Shown piece after piece: positions 48,876 through 57,500 of a stretch of DNA of 64,000 nt; position 1 is the first letter of the stretch; each line of letters begins with the position of its first letter. The position numbers were made by a program, and so were the translations under genes. The stretch comes from Chloroflexaceae bacterium (lineage in GTDB: Bacteria; Chloroflexota; Chloroflexia; Chloroflexales; Chloroflexaceae), in the NCBI GenBank assembly GCA_025057155.1, contig JANWYD010000007.1, positions 62,001-126,000 on the forward strand. Reading direction: 5' to 3'. The notes beneath the pieces were generated by a model, which saw nothing but the letters and a program-made list of their open reading frames with translations, ran no database searches and was not told the origin of the DNA.

Positions 48876-49820
48876 ATGACACGCTATATCTTGCGTCGTC
48901 TGGGCTTTCTGGCGCTAACGTTGCTGTTCACCTCGGCGCTGATCTTCGTGATCACCCGGCTGCTTCCGGGTGACGTGGCCCGGGTGATCCTGGGGCGCGA
49001 GGCGAGCGAGCAGGCCCTGGAGGCGCTGCGCGAGGAACTGGGGCTCAATCGGCCGGCGGTGGTGCAGTACCTTGACTGGCTGGGCGACTTTGTGCGCGGC
49101 GACTGGGGACGTTCCTACAGCACGCGCCTGCCGATCCGCGAGGTGGTGCTGGAACGGCTGGGCAACTCGCTGATGCTGGCCGGTTTCACGCTGGTGATCG
49201 CTGTGCCGCTGGCGGTGGCTCTGGGGGTGATCGCCGGGTTGCGCGAGGATCGCCTGGCGGACCAGGCGATCAGCATCGGCGCGCTGGCGGTGGTCGGGTT
49301 GCCCGAGTTTGTCACCGGGCTGGTGCTGATTGACCTGTTCGCCTTCCGCCTGCGCTGGTTGCCGGCGAACTCTTCGATTGCTCCGGGCAGCGGCTTTCTG
49401 GCCGCACTGCCGCAGTTGATCCTGCCAGCGCTCACGGCGACGCTGGTGCTGCTGGCCTACATCATTCGTCTGACGCGGGCCGGAGTGATCGAGGAGCTGC
49501 GGCAGGATTACGTGCGCACGGCGGCGTTGAAGGGCCTGCCGCAACGGGTGGTGATCGTGCGCCACGTCTTACGCAATGCCCTGTTGCCGACCGTCACGGT
49601 GGTGGCGATCAGCCTGGGATGGCTGATCAGCGGCCTGATCGTGGTCGAGAATGTCTTCAACTACCCCGGCCTGGGTCGCCTGCTAACTTTTGCCATTGAT
49701 CGGCGCGATCTGCCCTTGTTGCAGGCTGTGAGCATGATCACGGTGCTGATCTTCGCGCTTGCGAACCTGGCCGCGGATGTGATCTATGCCTTTTTGAATC
49801 CACGGATCCGGTTGGGATAG
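48876..49820 (+). CDS. Peptide ABC transporter permease (DppB-like)
   Basis: 314 residues, starting 'MTRYILRRLGFLALTLLFTSALIFVITRLLPGDVA', the standard DppB/OppB N-terminus with the LPGD motif. The EAA loop is 'YVRTAALKGLPQRVVIVRHVLRNALLP', followed by 'LIVVENVFNYPGLGRLL'. Six membrane helices are expected. It is separated from the fused ATPase gene by 375 nt of repeats, an unusual last position since DppB is normally encoded before DppC. It should pair with the DppC-like permease at 45493. No promoter was seen in the gap. Confidence 0.9.
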   Translation: MTRYILRRLGFLALTLLFTSALIFVITRLLPGDVARVILGREASEQALEALREELGLNRPAVVQYLDWLGDFVRGDWGRSYSTRLPIREVVLERLGNSLMLAGFTLVIAVPLAVALGVIAGLREDRLADQAISIGALAVVGLPEFVTGLVLIDLFAFRLRWLPANSSIAPGSGFLAALPQLILPALTATLVLLAYIIRLTRAGVIEELRQDYVRTAALKGLPQRVVIVRHVLRNALLPTVTVVAISLGWLISGLIVVENVFNYPGLGRLLTFAIDRRDLPLLQAVSMITVLIFALANLAADVIYAFLNPRIRLG

Positions 49821-49836
49821 AGGGAGGTGAAAATCT

Positions 49837-49859
49837 CTGGGAGGGCTATGCCCTCCCAG
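49837..49859. terminator. Family B hairpin between convergent dppB-like and sodA genes
   Basis: CTGGGAGGGC - TAT - GCCCTCCCAG, perfect 10-bp stem, followed by ATCCTTCC. Likely ends one or both transcripts. Confidence 0.6.
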
Positions 49860-49883
49860 ATCCTTCCGTGAAGGCCGTCGCGG

Positions 49884-50498
49884 TTACGCTTTGGCGGCGG
49901 CGTAGAGTTCGGCCACCTTGTTCCAGTTGACGGTGTTCCACCAGGCGTCAATATAGGCGGCGCGGCGGTACTGGTACTTCAGGTAGTAGGCGTGTTCCCA
50001 GACGTCCACGCCGAGGATGGCGGTTTTGCCCTCCATGAGGGGGTTATCCTGGTTGGGCGTGCTCATGATGCTCAGCGCGCCGTTCTTATCGGCGATGAGC
50101 CAGGCCCAGCCGGAACCGAAGCGGCCCAGGGCGGCTGCCTTGAACTGCTCCTGGAAAGCGGAAAAGCTGCCAAAATCGCTGATAATGGCGGCAGCCAGAG
50201 AGCCGGTCGGTTCACCGCCGCCGCCGGGAGTCATGATTTCCCAGAAGAAGGTATGGTTCCAGTGACCGCCGCCGTTGTTGCGCACGGCCATACGGATGTC
50301 CTCGGGAACGGCGTCGAGGTTGCGGAGCAGTTCCTCCAGGCTCTTATCCTTCAGTTCCAGATGTTTGGCGATAGCGTTATTCAGATTGTTAACGTAGGTC
50401 TGATGGTGGTTGTCGTGGTGGTAATGCATGGTCGCCTCGTCAATATGAGGCTCGAGGGCGTTGTACGCATACGGAAGCGGCGGGAGTTCGAACGGCAT
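49884..50498 (-). CDS. sodA: Superoxide dismutase, Mn/Fe family (Mn-type features)
   Basis: 204 residues. Metal ligands are H27 ([13 protein letters not shown]), H82 ([11 protein letters not shown]), D165 and H169 (DVWEHAYY). Gly78 before 'HWNH' and Gln150 in '[10 protein letters not shown]' are the residue pair typical of manganese rather than iron enzymes, so Mn or cambialistic use is likely. No signal peptide, hence cytoplasmic. GAGGAGGT precedes the ATG. It lies 145 nt downstream of the SufR-like regulator on the same strand, so iron-sulfur or oxidative-stress control of both is plausible. Confidence 0.94.
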   Translation of the reverse strand: MPFELPPLPYAYNALEPHIDEATMHYHHDNHHQTYVNNLNNAIAKHLELKDKSLEELLRNLDAVPEDIRMAVRNNGGGHWNHTFFWEIMTPGGGGEPTGSLAAAIISDFGSFSAFQEQFKAAALGRFGSGWAWLIADKNGALSIMSTPNQDNPLMEGKTAILGVDVWEHAYYLKYQYRRAAYIDAWWNTVNWNKVAELYAAAKA

Positions 50499-50643
50499 CG
50501 GAGACCTCCTCTTTCGCTACAGCGCGTGACATGAAACGGGAGGCCAGCGCAGAGACTGACCGCCGGGCCGTCTCTACGCCAGCGCCCCTCCCTCCTTTTC
50601 CTGCGGGTCTCGGCGGCGAGGCCGGTTCTAAACGAACCAGATG

Positions 50644-51273
50644 TCAGGCGGGAACGTGGTACCGGCAGCAGCGCGCGCCAGTGGCGATAGTGCCGTCGCG
50701 GGCGATCGGCGTTCCAAGCAAGTCTTCGTAGAGCCGTAATTCCTGGGCGCAGAACTGCGGGTGGCGACGCGCGACGCAGTCAACCGGACAGTTATACTCG
50801 GTGAGGGTAAACGAGCCATCCTCGTGCTGTTCCCACTCGCACATGTATCCCTGCTCGGCCAGGAGTTCGGCCAGGGCCGCCACCCGGGCAGCGCGGTCCT
50901 TGCCGTCCAGATGGGGCCGGAATTCCTGTGCCAGCGCCTCGCGGCGGCGAGAAAGGACCTGCTCAATCGCCGCGGAACCGCCAATGTCATCCAGGCAGGT
51001 TACCAGGTCAAGGGCCAGGCGGTCGTAGCCTTTGGGAAAACAGGCCTCGGCCTCGGCGGTAAGGGCGTAGAGATGGGAAGGGCGCCCGATGTTGCGCCGT
51101 ACTCCGACCACCTGAACCTGACCGTCACGCTCGAGCAGGGCCAGGTGCTGGCGCACCCCTACCGCGCCAATGCCAAGCGCATCACTGATTTCCTGCGCCG
51201 TCATTTCGCCATGGCGGCGGAGGAGGTTCAGGATGTTCTGGCGGGTCGCTCCCTGCTCTCTGCGTTCTGTCAT
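50644..51273 (-). CDS. sufR: SufR-like iron-sulfur cluster-sensing transcriptional regulator
   Basis: 209 residues from the ATG at 51273. An N-terminal winged helix ('TRQNILNLLRRHGEMTAQEISDALGIGAVGVRQHLALLERDG') belongs to the DeoR/ArsR-like group, with 'RRNIGRPSHLYALTAEAEACFPKGYD' as the wing and hinge. The C-terminal part carries the cysteine pattern of SufR: 'YNCPVDCVARRHPQFCAQEL' and 'GARCCRYHV'. In cyanobacteria and actinobacteria SufR holds a [4Fe-4S] cluster and represses suf genes. No suf genes are in this window; the linked target appears to be sodA. The name is inferred from family pattern only. Confidence 0.72.
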   Translation of the reverse strand: MTERREQGATRQNILNLLRRHGEMTAQEISDALGIGAVGVRQHLALLERDGQVQVVGVRRNIGRPSHLYALTAEAEACFPKGYDRLALDLVTCLDDIGGSAAIEQVLSRRREALAQEFRPHLDGKDRAARVAALAELLAEQGYMCEWEQHEDGSFTLTEYNCPVDCVARRHPQFCAQELRLYEDLLGTPIARDGTIATGARCCRYHVPA

Positions 51274-51313
51274 GACCATGGTTTTATCAGTCTGCGCTAT
51301 TAAAAGCATAGGG

Positions 51314-51343
51314 AGTATAACACGCATTTTTTTCGAGTGTCAA
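51314..51343 (-). promoter_or_regulatory. Promoter of the SufR-like gene
   Basis: On the minus strand TTGACA (51343-51338), 18 nt, TATACT (51319-51314), about 40 nt upstream of the start codon. Confidence 0.72.
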
Positions 51344-51474
51344 GGCGACCCCGCCTTGAGAGCATTCGCGTTTACCGCATACGTATTCATCGCAAAGGGC
51401 GCAGAAAGGTTGTAAAAAGCCAGCCTCTGGTCTCCTCTGCGAACTCTGCGGCGAGTCTAAACATGGTGCTCGCC

Positions 51475-51504
51475 TTGCCCCTTCGCGGAGCGATTCTGTA
51501 TAAT
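51475..51504 (+). promoter_or_regulatory. Promoter of the giant DUF2298 gene
   Basis: TTGCCC (51475-51480), 18 nt, TATAAT (51499-51504), 71 nt upstream of the GTG start. Confidence 0.6.
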
Positions 51505-51575
51505 GCAGCGGGGGCGCGGGCCCTCATTTTGTGTCGGGTGGCGCGTGACGGCGCGCCGCATCACAGGCGGCCAGT

Positions 51576-54500
51576 GTGAATATCGAACAGCCTCGCGTAG
51601 CTTCGCGCCGTAGCATCTTGCCAGCATCGTTGCGTTCGGTCTGGGCGTCGCGCATGCTGCTGGCGATCATCCTCTTGCTCGGGGCGTATTTCCGCACCCT
51701 CAGCCTGACCGATTGGGACAGCGACACCGGCCAGCACCCCGACGAGCGCTTTTTTTCCGTTGTCGCCTCGACGGTGCGGCTTCCCGGCAGCCTGGGCGAG
51801 TTGTACGACTCGTCGCGTTCTCCGCTCAATCCGCGCAACTACGACAGCTCTCCGCTATACGTCTACGGGCCTTTTCCGATCATCGTCACCAGAGTAGCGG
51901 CGGTAATGCTCACGCCTGCGGAGGCGCTGCCGGCGCAGACGCCGCGGATCAACGGGCCGCCGCGGGTGGGCGCCGACCCGATGTATCCGGGCGAGCAACG
52001 CACTGACTATGGTCCGCCGGTGGCGAATCCTGAGCGCGCCTTTCCCCGCGCCAGCCTGCTGATACCGCTGCTCAACCCCGAGGGTCGCGATCTGACCGCA
52101 TACGGCCAGATCCAGAAGGTCGGGCGCGGGCTGGCGGTGCTGTTCGATCTTGGCTCGATTGTCCTGGTGTATCTGATTGGGCGGCGGCTGTTTGGCCGGC
52201 GCATCGGGTTGCTGGCCGCGCTGCTCACGGCGCTGACCGTGATGCATATCCAGCAGTCCCATTTCTTCGTTGATCCCATCTTTTCTACCTTCTTCTGTCT
52301 GCTCAGCCTGTACTGGGCCGTGCGGGCGGCCCAGGGCGGCGGCTGGTTGAGTTATGTGGCGCTCGGTCTCGCCATTGGCGCAGCAATGGCGAACCGGATC
52401 ACGCTGGCGACGCTGGGGTTGGCGGCGATTGCCGCGGCAGCAGTGTCGGCATGGCGCCATGCGCAGGGCGCCAGCCGCGAGGAAGGCGCGCCGGTCGCCA
52501 CATTGGCCTGGGAACGATTTGTGAGTCGCGAGTTGCCGCTGCTGATCCTGGCCGGCACGCTGACATTGCTCAGTTTCCGCACCCTCGCGCCCGATGCGTT
52601 CACCGGCTCGACGCCCACGTCGCCAGCGCTTGTCGTCGAGGGCCGGCCGCAGGCGGCGGGCTGGCTCCAGGGGGCCGGTTTTCTCGACATCCGGCCCGAG
52701 CCGCGCTTTGTCAGCAATATCAGCGCGGTGCGGGCGCTAGTAAGCGGGGAACTGGATTATCCGCCTTCGCAGCAGTGGGTCGGGCGCACTCCCTACCTGT
52801 TTCCCTGGGTGAATATGGTGCTCTGGGGTATGGGTCCGGCGCTGGGGCTGGCAGCCTGGGGGGGCGCGGCGGCCTTTGCCCTCCGAGGGATGCGCCAGGC
52901 GCTGTGGCCGCAGCCGGCCCCTCCGCAGCTCAGCCCGGCCTGGGTGCTGCTGGCATGGATCGGCTTCTACTTCGGCTGGCAGGGGGGGCAGTTCGCGATC
53001 ACCCTGCGCTACCTGCTGCCGATCTACGGCGCGCTGACCGTGTTCGGGGCCTGGGGGCTCGTGCGCCTGGCCGACCTGGCGCGTCAGCCGGCGCCGCCGG
53101 GCTGGCGGGCGCTGGCGATCCGCGGCGGGCGGTGGGCGCTGCCGCTGGTGGCGCTGGCGACGCTGGCCTGGGCCTACGCCTTCTCACGGATCTACGTCCA
53201 GCCCCACTCGCGGGTGATGGCCGCCCGCTGGCTGGCCGATAACGCGCCGCCCGGCGCGTTCGTCATGTCAGAAGTCTGGGATGACCCGCTGCCCTTACAG
53301 GCCGCCGATGCCGCCTGGGGCCTGACCTTCCAGGGCCTCCAGTCGGCGCCGTATGCGGAGGATGAGCCGCGCAAGTACGTCGGCGGCATGGGGCTGAGCG
53401 GCGGCTACGAAGAAGGGCTGCTCGACCAGCTCGACCGCGCCGATTACATCACCCTCACCAGCAACCGCATCTACGACAGCGCCTCGCGGCTGCGCATGCG
53501 CTACCCGGCGCTGATGCGCTACTACCACGCCCTGTTCAGCGGTGAACTGGGCTTCCGGCTGGCGGCGGAGATCACCTCGTACCCGCACATTCTGGGGATT
53601 GAGATCCCCGACCAAGTGGCCGAAGAGGCTTTCCACGTCTACGACCATCCCCGGGTGCTGATCTTCGAGAAGACCGCGGCCTACTCCCGCGAGCGGGCCG
53701 AGGCGCTGATCACCGGCGACGTGCTGTGGGAGGAGGTGTACAAATCCCCGGTGCTGATCGCCGACCGCAACCCGGCAGCGCTGCGCCTGACCGACGGCCA
53801 GTGGCGCCGCTATGCCGCCGGCGGGGCCTGGGTGCTCGACGACCTGCCGCAGCCGCTCGCGCCGTTGACCTGGCTGCTGGCGCTGGAGGCGCTGGCTCTG
53901 GCGACCTTCGCCCTGCTGTTCCCCCTCCTGCCGCGCCTGCCCGACCGGGGCTTCAGCCTGGCGAAGATCCTCGGCCTGCTGCTCGTGGCCTACCTGGCCT
54001 GGCTTGCCGGCAGTCTGGGCAACGGACCAGGCATTCCCGGGCGCGGCAACGCTGGCGCGGTGGGCCGGGGGCCGTTCCCGCTGCCCTTCGCTCCGGCGAC
54101 GCTCTGGCTGTGCGCCGCCCCGCTGGTGCTGGTGGGCGCGGCGGCGGCCTGGCGCCAACGGGCCGAGTTGCGGGCCTTCGGGCGGGCGCGCCGCGCGGCC
54201 CTGCTGGGCGCCGAGGCAGTGTTTCTAGCCTTCTTCCTGCTGGGCATACTATTGCGCCTGCTCAACCCGGATCTGTGGCACCCGGCCCGCGGTGGCGAGA
54301 AGCCCATGGACTTCGCCTATTTCAACGCCGTGCTGCGCAGCGCCGCCTTCCCGCCCTACGATCCCTGGCACGCAGGCGGGTTCATCAACTACTACTACTT
54401 CGGCTTCGTGCTTGTCGGCGCGTTGACCCATCTCAGCGGCGCGGCGCCGGGGGTGGCCTACAACCTGGCCGTCGCCACCGTGCTCGGCCTCACCGCGCTG

Positions 54501-57500
54501 GGGTCCTGGGGCGCGGTCTACAACCTCCTCGGCGGGCGGGGCGATGCAGCCGGGGAGCAGCGGGCGCTTGCAGCCGCGGGACTGGCGCCGGCGCTGGGGC
54601 TGATCCTGGGCAACCTGGCCCAGGCCGTCTGGTTCCTCAACGGTTATGCTGCCGAGCAGGCGGCGAAGGGCCGTCCCGAGTGGGCCTACTGGGACGCGAC
54701 GCGGATCGTGCCGGGAACGGTGAACGAGTTTCCCTTCTTCACCTTCCTTTTTGGCGATCTGCACGCCCATATGCTGGTCATGCCGCTCAGCCTGGCCCTG
54801 CTGGGGCTGGCCGTGGCCTATGCGCGCGACGTGCCGCGCCAGGCGGGTCGCGCCGTGGCCTGCGCTCTGGCGATGGGCCTCCTGGCGGGAGCCATCCGTG
54901 CGACCAATACGTGGGATTACCCCACCTTCGTCGGCCTGGCCGCCCTGCTGCTGGCCGTGGCGGGCTGGCGGGCCAGCCGCGGGCAGGGGGTGGCCCGATC
55001 ACTGCTGTGGATCGCCGGGCCGCCGCTGCTGATGGCAATCAGCGGTAATCTGTTCTTCGCCCCCTTTGTCGCCAACTTCGCCACCGAGTCCTCAGGAGTG
55101 GAACTCTGGCGCGAGAGCATGGCTCCTACACTGCTCGGTCAGGTCCTCGGCGCGTCGCGGACGACGCTGCGCGAGGCGTTCCTGCTGTACGGTCACTGGC
55201 TCTTCGCCGCGGCCACCGCGGGGGCGCTCCTGCTCCAGCGCCTCGCCAGGCCAAAGGTCGCGGCGGGCGCGGCGGCCATCGCTGTGGGCATCGCGGTGAT
55301 CGGTCTGGCGCTACACTGGCCGGCCCTGGCGCTGCTGATCCCGCTGCTCGGCGCAGCGCTCTGGCTGCTGTGGCGCCTGCGACGCGCCCCGCTGGCGTTG
55401 CTGGTTCCGGGCCTCTGGCTGGCCGGGGGTCTGGGCCTGCTGGCGCTGGTGGAGGTGGTGACGGTCAGGGGCGACATCGGGCGCATGAACACGGTGTTCA
55501 AGTTCGGGCTGCACGCCTGGATGCTCTTCGCCCTGGGGACTGCGGCGCTGCTCCCACGCCTGTGGGCGGCGCCGGGCGTCGTACCGCGCCTGATCACGCG
55601 CGGCGGAATGGTGCTGCTGGCCGTCGCAGCGCTGGTCTACCCCCTCACCGCGACCCCGGCGCGCGCCGCCGACCGCTGGGCGCCCGACGCGCCGCGCACG
55701 CTCGATGGGGCGGCATTCATGGCCGCGGTGTCCGCGGAACGTTACGGAGAGGCCTTTTCGGTAGATGAAGATGCTGCGGCGATCGCCTGGTTGCGGCGCA
55801 ATGTCTCCGGCACGCCAGTGATCCTCGAAGCGCACCAGCCCTCCTACCAGTGGGCCGGGCGCGTCGCGGCGCACACGGGCCTGCCCACCCTCCTGGGCTG
55901 GGAGTGGCACCAGGTGCAGCAGCGCAACGCCGTGGGCGCGGGACCGGTGATCGCCGCGCGCCAGCAGGCCGTGCAACGGATCTACGCTGGCGCCGACCCC
56001 GACGAGGCGCTGGCCCTGCTGCGGCGCTACGGCGTAGAGTACGTCTACGTCGGCGGTGTGGAACGGGCCAGTTACGACCCGGCTGGCCTGGCCAAGTTCG
56101 AGCAGTTGGCCGCGCGGGGTGATCTGGAGCGGGTCTTCACCCAGGGGCGCACGACCATCTACCGGGTCGCCGTGCCGGCGACCCCGCGGATGCTCACCAG
56201 CGACCTTGACGTGACCCCGCCCGCTGGTGATACGCCCCCGCTGCTGATGCTCAGGACGCCGGTCAACGAGTTGCCTGCCGTGGCTCCGGCGGCCTGGAAC
56301 CGCCTGGCGGCAGAGAACTCCTGGCTGGCGACCCTGGCCTGGCTCGCTGCGCTGTACGCCCTGGCCCTGCTGGGATTGCCGGCTGCCTATGCCGTCTTCG
56401 GCGGCTGGCGCGATGCCGGGTGGACCTGGGCGAAGCTGGCCGGGTGGCTGCTGGCGGGCTACGCGGTCTGGTTGCCGGCCAGTCTGGGCCTCTGGCGCCA
56501 TAATGGCGCGGGGTTGCCCCTGGGCCTGGCCCTGATACTGCTGCTGAACCTGGCGCTGCTCTGGTGGATGGGACGAGGAGCGAAGGAGGGCGCCCTGGCG
56601 CGCGTCGGGCACGGGTTGACCGACGTGGGACGGGCGCTGTGGGCGCGGCGGGTGGCTGTGCTGTGGAGCGAGGGCGTGTTCCTGGTCGGCTTCACCGGCC
56701 TGGCCCTGATTCGCGCCCTGAACCCCGACCTATGGCACCCGATCTGGGGCGGGGAGAAGCCCATGGAGCTTGGCTTCCTCAACGCCGTTCTCCGCAGCCC
56801 GGCGCTGCCGCCCTACGACCCGTTCTTCAGCGGCGGCTACATCAACTACTACTACTACGGCTATTTTCTCGTCGCCCTGCCGGTGCGGATGGCGGGCCTC
56901 CCCGCGGCGATGGGCTTCAACCTGGCCCTGGCGACGATCGCCGGTCTCACCCTGGCGACGGCCTTCGCTCTGGTCAGCCAGTTGACCGGACGGGCGCGCT
57001 ACGGCGCGCTCGCGGCGGCGCTGGTGGGCGTGGCGGGGAACCTGGCCGGCTTCTTCGCCGTGGGCTGGTCGCGAGGCTTTCCCGCCGTCGCCGAGGCGCT
57101 GCGGCAGGGCGGGCTGGCCGGCTTCGGGGCCAGGCTCGGCGACTGGTTCGTCGGGCCGAGCCGGGTGATCCCCTATACCATCAACGAGTTCCCCGCCTTC
57201 GCCTTCCTCTACGCCGACCTGCACCCGCATACCATCGCCCTGCCGATCACGCTGCTGGCGCTGGCGCTGGGGTGCCGGCTGGCGGAGGGAAGGGCGCCGG
57301 CACCCGAAACGGAAGCCCGGGCGCTGCCGCAGGGCTACGCGCCCCTGCTCATGTTGGGGTTGACGCTGGGAACCCTGGCGGTGACCAACTCGTGGGACGT
57401 GCCGACCTGCGCCCTGGTGGCGGGTCTGGCGCTGCTGGGAGCAGCCTGGCGCGCGCCCGGCCCGCGGGCCGCGGGCGTGCCATGGCGCCGTCTGGTCCGG

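Noticed and set aside
48592-48879. Possible 95-residue gene before the DppB-like gene
   Set aside because: It runs through a family C repeat, has no recognisable domain and no good ribosome binding site.
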